Source: DATKNA01 sp963786765 (GTDB lineage: Bacteria > Actinomycetota > Actinomycetes > Actinomycetales > Kineosporiaceae). From it: a stretch of DNA of 64,000 bases. The stretch's first letter is position 1. Every line of letters starts with the position of its first letter. Made by a program: the position numbers and the translations under genes. Positions 19,217 through 28,089 of this stretch are shown piece by piece. Location of the stretch: contig CAWBAJ010000012.1 in NCBI GenBank assembly GCA_963786765.1, positions 124,001 through 188,000 on the forward strand, in the 5' to 3' direction. The notes beneath the pieces were generated by a model. It had not been told where the DNA came from and searched no databases. It saw only the letters and a program-made list of their open reading frames with translations.

Positions 19217-19705
19217 GTGGCTCTCCATGACGGCAACGGCTGGGTGCGCTGCCGGTGTGGGCACCGGCACTGGGGCGTCTACGGCGCCGCTGGTCTCGTG
19301 CTCCTCCGGCCCGGCCCGGACGTCGGCGACGAAGCAGAGCTGCTCCTGCAGCTTCGCGCCGGCTGGACCCACCAGGGCGGCACGTGGGGCGTTCCCGGCG
19401 GAGCCCGCGACAGCCACGAGAGCGTCGTGACCGCGGCGCTGCGGGAGGCGCGCGAGGAGGTGGGCGTGGAGCCGCACCGTGTCACCGTCGCAGCCACCAC
19501 CGTGGGCACCGATCATGGCAACTGGCGCTACGACTACGTGATCGCGTGGACGGACCGCGAACTCCCCGCGCGAGCCGTCAACGACGAGTCCGACGAGGTT
19601 CGTTGGGTGGCGCTCGGCGAGGTTCCCGCGTTGCCGCTGCACCCGGCGCTGGCGGCCACCTGGAGCACGCTCCGGGCGCACGTCGGGCAGGTCAGCGCGG
19701 CGTGA
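19217..19705 (+). CDS. Nudix hydrolase
   Basis: 162 residues. The Nudix box is complete: GGARDSHESVVTAALREAREEVGV with the REAREEVG core that binds the divalent metal. The N-terminus WVRCRCGHRHWGVYGAAGLVLL carries a small Cys/His cluster seen in many actinobacterial Nudix proteins, and the C-terminus has WVALGEVPALPLHPA. It should hydrolyse a nucleoside-diphosphate-linked compound; the substrate is unknown. Its 3' end overlaps the convergent metX gene by 14 bases. Confidence 0.9.
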   Translation: MALHDGNGWVRCRCGHRHWGVYGAAGLVLLRPGPDVGDEAELLLQLRAGWTHQGGTWGVPGGARDSHESVVTAALREAREEVGVEPHRVTVAATTVGTDHGNWRYDYVIAWTDRELPARAVNDESDEVRWVALGEVPALPLHPALAATWSTLRAHVGQVSAA

Positions 19706-20879
19706 ACCGAGCGGCGGCCGGAGCCGGTGAGGCATCCAGCAGGTCGCACAGGAGGTCGGCGACGGCGCCCGTCTCGATGAGGAACCCGTCGTGCCCGTAC
19801 GGCGACGTCAGCACCCGCAACGGCAGTGCCGCGGGGATGCCCTCCGCGATCTCTTGACCCAACTGGAGCGGGTAGAGCCGGTCGGAGTCGATGGCTGCCA
19901 CCGCGGTGCGCGCGGTGACTCGCGCGAGGGCTGCGGCCGTCCCGCCCCGGCCTCGCCCTACGTCGTGGCTGTTCATGGCCTCGGTGAGCACGACGTAGCT
20001 GCCTGCATCGAAGCGGTGGACCAGCTTCTCCGCGTGGTGGTCCAGGTAGGACTCGACCGCGTACCGCCCGCGTCCCGCCAGGGGCTGCTCGCCGGGCTGC
20101 GCCTTGCGGCCGAACCGCAGGTTGAGTTCGGTCTGGGACCGGTAGGTCACGTGTGCGATCCGCCGCGCCACCCCCAGACCGAGGTGCGGGCCCCCGCCCG
20201 GGGGCGCCTCGTAGTAGTCGCCCCCGCTGAAGCCGGCGTCCGCCCGGATGGCCGCGACCTGCGCGGCGCACCAGGCGATCTGGTCGCCGGTCGCGTACGG
20301 CGCCGAGGCGAGAACGAGGAGTCGCTCCACCCGGTCCGGATGCGTGACGGCCCACTCGAGCGCGCGCATGCCCCCCATCGAGCCACCGACGACCAGCGCC
20401 CACCGGCCGATCCCGAGCGCGTCGGCGAGCGCCGCCTCTGCGGCCACCTGATCGCGCACCGTGAGAAACGGGAACCGGCTCCCCCAGGGCCGCCCGTCCG
20501 GCGCCGCCGAGCTCGGTCCCGTGGTGCCCTGGCACCCGCCGAGGACGTTGGGCGCGACGACGAACCAGCGGTCGGTGTCCAGGGCGAGACCGGGTCCGAC
20601 GAGGCCGTTCCACCAGCCCGGGCTCGCGTGGCCCGGGCCGGTCTCCCCCACGACGTGACTGTCGCCGGTCAGCGCGTGCAGCACGAGCACAGCGTTGTCC
20701 CGCTGCGGAGACAGCCGGCCCCAGGTCTCGAACGCGACGCGGACCTCCGGCAGCGTCGCGCCACCCTCGAGCCGCAACGTGCCGAGGTCCGCGAACAGCC
20801 GGCACCCGACCGGGTCGCCCTCCCGCCACGCCCCCGAGACCGGGGGCGTGGCGGCAGGTGCGACGGGGTCCGCGGTCAC
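19692..20879 (-). CDS. metX: Homoserine O-acetyltransferase
   Basis: 395 residues. It transfers acetyl from acetyl-CoA to homoserine, the first committed step to methionine. The alpha/beta-hydrolase triad is visible: nucleophile Ser in GGSMGGMRALEW, Asp in AIDSDRLYPL and His in SPYGHDGFLIE. NVLGGCQGTTGPSS is diagnostic of MetX. GTG 20879 lies 41 bases after the metY stop, so both form one operon under the SAM-IV riboswitch. The 3' end overlaps the Nudix gene on the other strand. Confidence 0.95.
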   Translation of the reverse strand: MTADPVAPAATPPVSGAWREGDPVGCRLFADLGTLRLEGGATLPEVRVAFETWGRLSPQRDNAVLVLHALTGDSHVVGETGPGHASPGWWNGLVGPGLALDTDRWFVVAPNVLGGCQGTTGPSSAAPDGRPWGSRFPFLTVRDQVAAEAALADALGIGRWALVVGGSMGGMRALEWAVTHPDRVERLLVLASAPYATGDQIAWCAAQVAAIRADAGFSGGDYYEAPPGGGPHLGLGVARRIAHVTYRSQTELNLRFGRKAQPGEQPLAGRGRYAVESYLDHHAEKLVHRFDAGSYVVLTEAMNSHDVGRGRGGTAAALARVTARTAVAAIDSDRLYPLQLGQEIAEGIPAALPLRVLTSPYGHDGFLIETGAVADLLCDLLDASPAPAAARFTPR

Positions 20880-20920
20880 ACGCTCTCCCGCGCCACCCGG
20901 TCCGTCGTGGCCGGCTGCAC

Positions 20921-22237
20921 TCAGTCGGCCTTCGCCGCGGCGAACCCCGACTCGAGATCCGCGAGGATGTCGTCGATGTGCTCGATGCCCACGGACAGGC
21001 GGACGAGCCCCGGGGTGACCCCGGCTGCCAGCTGCTCCTCCTCCGAGAGCTGGCTGTGGGTGGTCGACGCGGGGTGGATCACCAGGCTGCGCACGTCGCC
21101 GATGTTCGCGACGTGGCTGTGCAGCTGCAGGGCGTCGACGAAACGGCGCCCGGCGTCGATGCCGCCCTTGATCTCGAACGCGAGCACGGCGCCCGGGCCT
21201 CGGGGGGCGTACTTCTGTGCCGCGGCGTACCAGGGGCTCTCGGGCAGCCCGGCGTACGCGACGCTCTCGACCTCGTCGCGGCCCTGCAGCCAGCGCGCCA
21301 CCGCCTGGGCGTTCTCGACATGACGCTCGACCCGCAGGCTCAAGGTCTCGATCCCCTGCGCCAGGAGGAACGCGTTGAACGGCGACTGGGCGGCACCGAT
21401 GTCGCGCAGCAGCTGCACGCGGGCCTTGAGGATGAAGGACAGGTTGGCCCCGAACGGGCTTCCGACGCCGAGGTCGCGCGCGTAAACGAGGCCGTGGTAG
21501 CTGGGGTCGGGCTGGTTGTAGTTGGGGAAACGCTCGGGGTACTGCGCGTAGTCGAAGGTGCCGGCGTCGACGATCGCTCCGCCGATGCTCGTCCCGTGCC
21601 CCCCGAGGTACTTGGTCGTGGAGTGGACGATGACGTCGGCACCCCATTCGAAGGGACGCACGAGGTAGGGCGTGGCGATGGTGTTGTCGACGATCAACGG
21701 GACGCCGACCTCGTGCGCCACGCGGGCCACGCCCTCGATGTCGAGGACGTCCTGCTTGGGGTTGGAGATGGTCTCCCCGAAGAAGGCCTTGGTGTTGGGC
21801 CGTGCGGCGGCGCGCCACGAGTCGAGGTCGTCGGGGTCCTCGACGAACGACACCTCGATGCCGAGCTTCGGCAGGGTGTAGTGGAAGAGGTTGTACGTCC
21901 CGCCGTACAGGCTCGGGCTGGAGACGATGTGGTCGCCGTTCTCGGCGACGTTGAGGATCGCGATCGTCTCCGCTGCCTGACCGCTGGCGACGAGCAGGGC
22001 TCCGACGCCGCCCTCGAGGCTCGCGATGCGCTGCTCCACCGCGTCCTGGGTGGGGTTCATGATGCGCGTGTAGATGTTGCCGAGCTCCTTCAGCGCGAAC
22101 AGGTTCGCGGCGTGCTCCGCATCGCGGAAGACGAACGACGTCGTCTGATAGATCGGCAGGGCGCGGGCGCCGACGGCGCCGTCCGGGGCCTGGCCGGCGT
22201 GGATCTGGCGCGTCTCGAAGGACCAGCCGTCGTTCAT
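20921..22237 (-). CDS. metY: O-acetylhomoserine sulfhydrylase
   Basis: 438 residues, full length. It is a PLP enzyme of the Cys/Met metabolism family that makes homocysteine from O-acetylhomoserine and sulfide. The PLP lysine is in VHSTTKYLGGHGTSIGG, with the N-terminal WSFETRQIHAGQAPD and YQTTSFVFRDAEHAANLF also typical. The start ATG 22237 is preceded by a leader of about 390 bases carrying a SAM-IV riboswitch. Together with metX it forms the direct sulfhydrylation route to methionine. Confidence 0.96.
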   Translation of the reverse strand: MNDGWSFETRQIHAGQAPDGAVGARALPIYQTTSFVFRDAEHAANLFALKELGNIYTRIMNPTQDAVEQRIASLEGGVGALLVASGQAAETIAILNVAENGDHIVSSPSLYGGTYNLFHYTLPKLGIEVSFVEDPDDLDSWRAAARPNTKAFFGETISNPKQDVLDIEGVARVAHEVGVPLIVDNTIATPYLVRPFEWGADVIVHSTTKYLGGHGTSIGGAIVDAGTFDYAQYPERFPNYNQPDPSYHGLVYARDLGVGSPFGANLSFILKARVQLLRDIGAAQSPFNAFLLAQGIETLSLRVERHVENAQAVARWLQGRDEVESVAYAGLPESPWYAAAQKYAPRGPGAVLAFEIKGGIDAGRRFVDALQLHSHVANIGDVRSLVIHPASTTHSQLSEEEQLAAGVTPGLVRLSVGIEHIDDILADLESGFAAAKAD

Positions 22238-22418
22238 GAGGGCTCCTGGTTCTGGCGGGCGTCGTCTGACGCCGGGCGGAACGCCCTGGCGGGCGTGTGT
22301 CGAGGGGTCGCTTCGGACCGCGGGTGCAGGTCGCGCCGGTCGGGAACGCGCGGGCCTGGCCGCGGGGCCGCCGGCAACGGTGGCGACGGCGAGCGGGTCT
22401 GGCGGACGGACGTGGAAG

Positions 22419-22446
22419 CCTGCCCGCAGCCTGAGCCGCGGGCAGG
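22419..22446 (-). terminator. Hairpin downstream of SAM-IV aptamer (possible expression platform)
   Basis: CCTGCCCGC (22419-22427) pairs with GCGGGCAGG (22438-22446) around a 10-base loop, between the riboswitch and metY. It is GC-rich with no following T-run, so whether it stops transcription is uncertain. Confidence 0.45.
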
Positions 22447-22504
22447 GGCGGTCAGGTCAACGGGTGCGGCGACAACTCAACGGTGTGCTCCTCGAACCGG
22501 GGGC

Positions 22505-22628
22505 CCACCAGGGCCCGCGCTTGCCTCCGCCACCTCGGCGGTCAGCCGTGTCATCACCCGGGGCACCCCACCGCGGTTGGAGGGTTGCCGGCCAGCGAGC
22601 CGGGGCTTGATGCTGGCGCTCTTGACCT
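22505..22628 (-). promoter_or_regulatory. SAM-IV riboswitch
   Basis: The minus strand reads GGTCAAGAGCGCCAGC, ATCAAGCCCCGGCT, GCTGGCCGGCAACCCTCC, CGCGGTGGGGTGCCCCGGG and TGATGAC in order. This is the SAM-IV consensus, including the SAM-I-like core and the GGGTGATGAC close. It starts about 11 bases after the DUF4192 stop codon, and a TAGGAT hexamer within that stop region could be its -10. It should lower metY-metX expression when S-adenosylmethionine is high. Exact ends are approximate. Confidence 0.93.
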
Positions 22629-22638
22629 GAAGGCGATC

Positions 22639-23718
22639 CTACGGCACCTCGCGCCCACTCGGCACCCCCCGGATCCATGCGGGCCGAACCCCCCGGAGGA
22701 GCAACTCGTCGACGATCAGGGCGAGCCTGTGCCCGGGCTGGTCCTGCAGGGCGAGAGCCGCCAGCAGCCGGGCACGGGCGCCGACCCCTTGCCACCAGCT
22801 GGCCCATGCGAGCAGGGCGAGCGCCTCGGCCCGGGATCCCACCGGCGCACCGCGGGCGACGGCCGCCAGCAGGGCCCGTCCGGCCTCCAACAGGGATCGA
22901 TCGGGAGGCGTCCCCTCGGCCCTGGCCCAGTCGGCTGCGCTCCGGCCGCGGCCCGCCACCAGCTCGTCGGGAAGGTCCGCGGCCCCAGGCATGAGGGCGA
23001 CCAGCGCGGCGTCCCGGAAGCCGAGATCGGCGAGGGCGGGCACCAGCCACGCCACGTCCGCGGGCGCCGGGTCGGGCGGCGGGACGTCGCAGGCCACCCG
23101 GCCGGCCACCATCGCGCGCCACCGCTCCAATGCCGCCTGGGGTGTCAGCGGCCGGCCGACGGCCGTGCCCGCCGGCCATGGCTGAGGCCGAACGTCGGCG
23201 GCGAGCTCCGCCTCCGTCGCGACGAGAGTGCGGCCCTGGAGCACCAGGGCGGCGCCCGTGGCCGTGGTCCGAAGGTCGCCGAGGGGCACACCCTCGGTCG
23301 GGCAGCAGTCCGGATCGCTGCAGAGGACGGACCGGAAACGCTCCCCCGCCACCACCAGGACGTCGGCCAGCCCGATGCCGCCATGCGCCAGGCCCGCATG
23401 GACAGCCCGGACCAGGGCGCGCTCGGAGCGCACGAGCACGGGCGGCCGACGCGACCTGGGCCGAGGCACCAATACCAGGACGACGGCGTCGGCCTCGTCC
23501 TGCTGGGCCGCCCCCGCCAGCGAATCGCCGATCAGCCGCGCGTGCTCGAGGCGGCGGGGCAGGTCGACCCGGGCGACCAGCCCCGGCTGCGCGTCCTCTC
23601 GCAGCGCGACGAGGACCGCGCTGCCCAACGGGGGAAAGCCGATCGTGAACCAGGCCCCCGCCAGCAGCTCGCGGGCATCGTCGGGGCCGGGCAGGTGCGC
23701 CGCGGCGGAGGTGTCCAT
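22639..23718 (-). CDS. DUF4192 domain-containing protein
   Basis: 359 residues from ATG 23718; GTG 23727 is possible, but CAGGGT sits 7 bases before the ATG as in leaderless genes here. Characteristic DUF4192 elements are visible: SVLCSDPDCCPTEGVPLG (a Cys cluster) in the middle and LALLAWASWWQGVGARARLLAALALQDQPGHRLALIVDELL near the C-terminus. The family is widespread in actinobacteria with no established function. Predicted cytoplasmic. The metY leader starts immediately downstream. Confidence 0.85.
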   Translation of the reverse strand: MDTSAAAHLPGPDDARELLAGAWFTIGFPPLGSAVLVALREDAQPGLVARVDLPRRLEHARLIGDSLAGAAQQDEADAVVLVLVPRPRSRRPPVLVRSERALVRAVHAGLAHGGIGLADVLVVAGERFRSVLCSDPDCCPTEGVPLGDLRTTATGAALVLQGRTLVATEAELAADVRPQPWPAGTAVGRPLTPQAALERWRAMVAGRVACDVPPPDPAPADVAWLVPALADLGFRDAALVALMPGAADLPDELVAGRGRSAADWARAEGTPPDRSLLEAGRALLAAVARGAPVGSRAEALALLAWASWWQGVGARARLLAALALQDQPGHRLALIVDELLLRGVRPAWIRGVPSGREVP

Positions 23719-23845
23719 GCGGCTCACCCTGGCGGCTCCGGCCGCTCGACCGCCCCGGCCTTGCGCTCAGCTGTGGACGGCGGGACGGCGACGCCGCGCT
23801 GTGCGCGATGGGCGCCGCACGAACGTCAACACGGACGTCAAGAGG

Positions 23846-24205
23846 TCAGCGCACGACCTCGCCGACCACGACCTGACGCTGCTGCGCCTCCCACTGCAGG
23901 AAGCGCTGCGTCTCCCCGAGCACCGCACCCGCCACCCAGGCGGCGACGAAGGCGTCGTCGCCCAGACCGAAGACCAAGAACGCGGCCTCGGGGATGAAGT
24001 CGATCGGCGAGACGACGTAGAGGACGCCGAGCAGGGCCAGCACCATGCGGCCGCGGGCGAGGTGCGGATAGCGTCCCGAGAGGCTCGCCCCGAGCATCCG
24101 CGGTGTCGCCGCGAGCTGCTCCCCGATCCCGGGTGCTCCCGGTTGCCGGCTCGCGCGCACGGTCCGCCACAACGTCGTCAGCGCCGCGACCCGTACCTTG
24201 GCCAT
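23846..24205 (-). CDS. YkvA/DUF1232 family membrane protein
   Basis: 119 residues from ATG 24205 with GAGGAG 9 bases upstream; an earlier in-frame start at 24244 lacks such a site. The signature GVLYVVSPIDFIPEAAFLVFGLGDDAFVAAW is the DUF1232 core, a short hydrophobic hairpin. Function unknown. It is divergent from the spermidine-synthase-like gene. Confidence 0.82.
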   Translation of the reverse strand: MAKVRVAALTTLWRTVRASRQPGAPGIGEQLAATPRMLGASLSGRYPHLARGRMVLALLGVLYVVSPIDFIPEAAFLVFGLGDDAFVAAWVAGAVLGETQRFLQWEAQQRQVVVGEVVR

Positions 24206-24294
24206 CCGGTTCTCCTCTCGAGGCGTGCTGTCATCATCCGTCAACGACGACGTGCCCGCGAAAGCTTCCGTTCCCGCCTGCCGGCACGGCTGCC

Positions 24295-24300
24295 TAGGCT
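24295..24300 (+). promoter_or_regulatory. -10 element TAGGCT (leaderless-type)
   Basis: TAGGCT ends 6 bases before GTG 24307, the first codon of the spermidine-synthase-like gene. No ribosome binding site is present. Confidence 0.6.
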
Positions 24301-24306
24301 GGAGCG

Positions 24307-25152
24307 GTGTCGCCCAGCCGAAGCCGCGGTCGGTCGGCTCGCCCCGATCCGACCGCCGGGTCGTGGCCCGTGGACACCGGACGCGCCGAGCTCGTCCCCG
24401 ACGGAGACGGCCGGCGCGGCTGGACCCTGTACGTCAACGGGGTGCCCAGCAGCCACGTCGACCTGGACGACCCGACCCGGATCGACTTCGAGTACGTGCA
24501 GTGGTTCGCGGACGCCGTCGACGTCCTGGCGCCGGAGGGTGACCCGCTGCGGGTGACGCATCTCGGCGGAGCCGGCTGCACCTTCGCGCGGTACGTCGCG
24601 GCGACCCGCCCGGAGTCCCGCCAGCGCGTCCTCGAGATCGACGCGGCGGTCCTGGAGGTGGCCAAGCGTGCGTTCGCCTTGCGGTCCGGCCCCCGGCTGC
24701 GGCTGCGGGTCACCGACGCGCGGGCGGGCCTGGCGGAACTGCCGGGCGGCGGCCAGGACGTCGTCGTCCGGGACGCCTTCAGCGGCGCGAGCGTGCCCTC
24801 GCACCTGACCACACTCGAGTTCCTCACCGAGGTGCGCCGTGTCCTCCGCGGCGGCGGCCTGTACCTCGCCAACCTCGCCGACAACCCGAAGCTCGCGGTG
24901 GCCCGGCGGGAGGCGGCGACGGTCCTGGAGTCGTTCGCGCATGTGGCGCTGATCGCAGAACCGGGCCAGCTGAACGGGCGGCGCTACGGGAACGTGGTGC
25001 TGGCCGGCTCCGACGCCGAGCTGCCCGAAGCCGCACTCGTGCGCAGGCTGTCGTCCGGGGCGGTGCGGGCGCGGATGCTCGACACCGATGAGGTGCGCGC
25101 CTTCGCGTCCGGCTACCGCCCGCTGCGCGATCCCGTCACGCCGGCAGGGTGA
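24307..25152 (+). CDS. Spermidine synthase-like SAM-dependent methyltransferase-fold protein
   Basis: 281 residues. VTHLGGAGCTFARYVAATRPESRQRVLEID is the Rossmann motif I with the acidic residue that binds the ribose. VVRDAFSGASVPSHLTTLEFLTEVRRVLRGGGLYLANLAD matches the polyamine-synthase type active-site loop, with Asp in the DAF position. The N-terminus is a short beta-domain (WTLYVNGVPSSHVDLDDPTRIDFEYVQWF). Such proteins are annotated as spermidine synthase, but many actinobacterial members have unknown substrates. The 3' end overlaps the convergent rskA by 17 bases. Confidence 0.83.
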   Translation: MSPSRSRGRSARPDPTAGSWPVDTGRAELVPDGDGRRGWTLYVNGVPSSHVDLDDPTRIDFEYVQWFADAVDVLAPEGDPLRVTHLGGAGCTFARYVAATRPESRQRVLEIDAAVLEVAKRAFALRSGPRLRLRVTDARAGLAELPGGGQDVVVRDAFSGASVPSHLTTLEFLTEVRRVLRGGGLYLANLADNPKLAVARREAATVLESFAHVALIAEPGQLNGRRYGNVVLAGSDAELPEAALVRRLSSGAVRARMLDTDEVRAFASGYRPLRDPVTPAG

Positions 25153-25861
25153 CCAGCGGTTTGGTGGTGGGCTGCGCGGAGCCGCCGGAGGGCTCCACGC
25201 TGACGGCGACCACGTCCCCGGTCTGGACGTCCGAGACCCGGCGCGACCAGTTCTCGCCGGCCTCGCTCCCGGACGGCCCCAGGCCCGCGCTGGTGACCCG
25301 CGGCCCGCGGATGACCCACAGCTGGTACGTGCGGTCAGAGGGCAGGGCAGGCATGCCGGCGCCTGCGAGCACCGCACGGTCGCCCGCGACCACCATCGTC
25401 GCCGTCCCGCCGCCGGGGAGTCGTTGCTGAACCAGCCGGGCCCCGGGATCGGTGACCACGGCGTTGATCTGGGCGGCCTCCGCCCGGGCGGCGTCGGCGG
25501 CGCGGTACTGGGTCCACGCGAGCGCGCCGGCGCCCAGGGTGAGGACGGCCAGCACGGCCGCGGCGACGAGCCACACCCGCGAGCGGGCGCCGGGCGCCTC
25601 CTCGGCGTGCGGGGTGGCCCTGACGGCGTCGCGCACCTGGGGTGTTCCATGCACCTGGGTGAGCACGCGGTCGCGCACGCCCTGCGGGGGTGCCACCGCC
25701 GCGGCGCCCGCCAGCCGCACGGCCGTGCGCCGGAGCCCGTCGACCTCTTCCCGGCACGACTCGCACTCGGCGAGGTGCCGCTCGAAGGCCTTGCGGTCAC
25801 CGTCGTCGACCGCGTCGAGGGCGTAGGCGCCGATCAGCGTGTGCACGTCGGCTCGCTCCAT
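25136..25861 (-). CDS. rskA: Anti-sigma factor, RskA family
   Basis: 241 residues. The N-terminal zinc-type anti-sigma domain has the HLAECESC motif (His-x3-Cys-x2-Cys). One transmembrane segment, VWLVAAAVLAVLTLGAGALAW, is followed by an outer domain with WVIRGPRVTSAGLG and VAVSVEPSGGS, typical of RskA. It would hold SigK at the membrane until regulated proteolysis. Its ATG overlaps the sigma factor stop (TGATG), as expected for a coupled pair. Confidence 0.92.
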   Translation of the reverse strand: MERADVHTLIGAYALDAVDDGDRKAFERHLAECESCREEVDGLRRTAVRLAGAAAVAPPQGVRDRVLTQVHGTPQVRDAVRATPHAEEAPGARSRVWLVAAAVLAVLTLGAGALAWTQYRAADAARAEAAQINAVVTDPGARLVQQRLPGGGTATMVVAGDRAVLAGAGMPALPSDRTYQLWVIRGPRVTSAGLGPSGSEAGENWSRRVSDVQTGDVVAVSVEPSGGSAQPTTKPLVTLPA

Positions 25862-26472
25862 CAGGCGACCCCCAAGCAGTCGCGCAGGCGGATCAGGCCG
25901 TCCCGCAGGCGGGTCTTCACAGTGCCGAGGGGCACCTCGAGGAGGTGCGCGACCTCGCGGTGGGTGTGCCCGGCGTAGAACGCGAGCGACACCGCCTCGC
26001 GCTGCACCTCCGTGAGCCCGTCCAGGCAGCGGCGCACCTGTTGCTGCTCCAGCCGGATCTCGACGGCCTCCGACACGACGTCGACGTCGCGCTCGACCTC
26101 CCGGGCGCCGACGGACGCGTCCCGGTCCACGGCGGCCTGCACCGAACGGACCCGGTCCACCGCGCGGCGACGGGCCATGGTCAGGAGCCAGGAGCGTGCA
26201 CTCCCCCGCCCGGGGTCGAACCTCGGCGCGGTGCGCCAGGCCTCCAGCAGCACCTCCTGCGTGACCTCCTCGGCCAGTGCGGGATTGCGGACGACGCCGA
26301 GGACGACGCCGTGCACCACCGGGGCGACGAGGTCGTAGAGCCGCTCGAAGGCGCTCTCGTCGCCGCGCGCCACGCGTTGGAGCAGCCCCTCCTCCGTGTC
26401 GGCGGGGGCCGACTCAGGCGGGGGGCCGACGAGCCGCGGCCGCCACGGGCCGCGCAGGGGTGCCACGGACAC
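25861..26472 (-). CDS. sigK: ECF RNA polymerase sigma factor, SigK type
   Basis: 203 residues. Region 2 includes ESAFERLYDLVAPVVHGVVLGVVRNPALAEEVTQEVLLEAW and SARSWLLTMARRRAVDRVRS. Region 4 includes LTEVQREAVSLAFYAGHTHREVAHLLEVPLGTVKTRLRDGL. GTG 26472 follows a GGGAGG site. Pairing with an RskA-type anti-sigma factor indicates the SigK group, which in mycobacteria answers redox or envelope signals. Its targets are not visible here. Confidence 0.92.
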   Translation of the reverse strand: MSVAPLRGPWRPRLVGPPPESAPADTEEGLLQRVARGDESAFERLYDLVAPVVHGVVLGVVRNPALAEEVTQEVLLEAWRTAPRFDPGRGSARSWLLTMARRRAVDRVRSVQAAVDRDASVGAREVERDVDVVSEAVEIRLEQQQVRRCLDGLTEVQREAVSLAFYAGHTHREVAHLLEVPLGTVKTRLRDGLIRLRDCLGVA

Positions 26473-26559
26473 ATCGTCCTCCCTAGGAGCACCGGCGCAG
26501 ACGGCACTCCTTCGGACCCGTGGTGCCCGCGGATTGCTCGCCGCGGCGACGCCGCACGT

Positions 26560-28089
26560 TCAGCCCAGCCGGCGCCGGGCCCCGAGGGTGATCAGATCGC
26601 CGTGGACGACGACCTCGGCGGGCCGGAAGCCGGGCGGGACCACCCACACCAGCGCCGAGATCAGCCGCTCGCCGGGCTGCAGCACGTGCAGTTCGAGGGC
26701 CGGCCTGTCCATCGCACGGGTGAGGAACCCGTTGGATCCGTAGCTCCGCCCGGCCTGGTCGCGCAGAACCTGGACACCGGCGCCGTGCGGCTTCCTGCCG
26801 ACGTTGCGGATGGTCACGAGCGCCGTGCATGCCTGCTGCCCGGGCGCCAGGTCGTCGGCGGACGGCCCCGAGCCGACGGTCCTGAGGCCGCAGCGCAGGT
26901 CGGTGATCCGGAACAGGGTTCCGGCTTCCCGCACGGGCGCGAGCGCGGCCGCGACCAGCACACCACCGGTTGCCGGACGCTTCGGCGTCGTGACCGGGGG
27001 CGAGGAGGTCGTGGGCGGAGGGGTACGAGGAGCGTGCGGCTTCGTGGTGGACGTCCTCGGCGCGCTCGCCGCCGACGAGGTGGGCCGCCCGGTCGTGGAC
27101 CCGCCGCCGACCGGCGCCGGCTGCGGGGCGCGCGGGGCGACTGCCGCGACCAGGGCGAGCGCAGCCGCCGCTCCCGTCAGCACCCAGGGCCAGCGCCGGC
27201 GGCGGGGGGCGGCGGGAGCCTGGGCACGGTCGACCCGGGTCGGCACCGGGAAGGCGGCGAGCGGGGCGGTCGGCGCGGGCGCAGGCGCGCCGAGGGAGGC
27301 GGCCAGTCCGGCGGCGGGCGGCCGGGCCGAGGGGTCGGCCGCGAGGGCCGCGGCAGCGAGCGCGGCCAGCCGCGGCGGCAGCTCGGTGAGGTCGGGCGGT
27401 GGCCCGGTGAGCACCCGGTGGGCGACGGCGATGTCCGGCCCGCCTCCGAAGGGCCGGCGGCCCGTGCCGGCGTAGGCCACGAGAGCACCCCACGCGAAGA
27501 CGTCCGCCGCGGCGGTCGCCGGCCCTTGCCGCAGCACCTCGGGCGCCATCCACCCGACGCTGCCCACGAGCACGCCGGTCTCCGTGTACCGGGTGGCGGC
27601 GTCCTCCGGCCGCGCGATCCCGAAGTCGAGGATCCGCGGCCCGTCGGGCGCGAGGACGACGTTGGCGGGCTTGAGATCGCGGTGGACGACGCCGGCGGCG
27701 TGCACCGCGGCCAGAGCGCCGGCCACGCCCGCCGCGAACCGGGTGAGCGCCTCGCCCCGCAGCGGCCCGGCGCGCTCGACGTGCTCGTTCAGCGTGGGCC
27801 CCGGCACGTACTCGGTGACGAGGAACGGAACCGGCCCCTGCGGGTCGGCTGTGATCACCCGCGCGATCCCGGGGGCCCTCACACGCGCGGCGGCGGACGC
27901 CTCCTGTTCGAACCTGCGGCGGTACGTCGGGTCGTCCGCGTATTCGGGGCGGATGACCTTCACGGCGACGGGAGCCCCGTCCGGCCCGGCGGCCAGGAAC
28001 ACCCGGCCCATGCCGCCCGCACCCAGCCGGGCGGTGACCCGGTACGGCCCGACCGCGGGCGGGTCGGTGGGCAGCAGGGGCGTCGTCAC
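26560..28089 (-). CDS. Membrane Ser/Thr protein kinase with extracellular C-terminal domain
   Basis: 509 residues. The kinase domain (about 16-265) has the glycine loop GAGGMG at 23-28, Lys44 in VAVKVIRP, HRDLKPANVVL and DFGIA, so it should be active. A Pro/Ala-rich juxtamembrane region leads to one membrane segment (WPWVLTGAAAALALVAAVAP). A Ser/Thr/Pro stalk and an outer domain of about 120 residues follow, with FRITDLRCGL and LVTIRNVGRKPHG, like DUF4352-type immunoglobulin-like folds. There are no PASTA repeats. GTG 28089 overlaps the alcohol dehydrogenase stop as GTGA. The ligand and targets are unknown. Confidence 0.9.
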   Translation of the reverse strand: MTTPLLPTDPPAVGPYRVTARLGAGGMGRVFLAAGPDGAPVAVKVIRPEYADDPTYRRRFEQEASAAARVRAPGIARVITADPQGPVPFLVTEYVPGPTLNEHVERAGPLRGEALTRFAAGVAGALAAVHAAGVVHRDLKPANVVLAPDGPRILDFGIARPEDAATRYTETGVLVGSVGWMAPEVLRQGPATAAADVFAWGALVAYAGTGRRPFGGGPDIAVAHRVLTGPPPDLTELPPRLAALAAAALAADPSARPPAAGLAASLGAPAPAPTAPLAAFPVPTRVDRAQAPAAPRRRRWPWVLTGAAAALALVAAVAPRAPQPAPVGGGSTTGRPTSSAASAPRTSTTKPHAPRTPPPTTSSPPVTTPKRPATGGVLVAAALAPVREAGTLFRITDLRCGLRTVGSGPSADDLAPGQQACTALVTIRNVGRKPHGAGVQVLRDQAGRSYGSNGFLTRAMDRPALELHVLQPGERLISALVWVVPPGFRPAEVVVHGDLITLGARRRLG

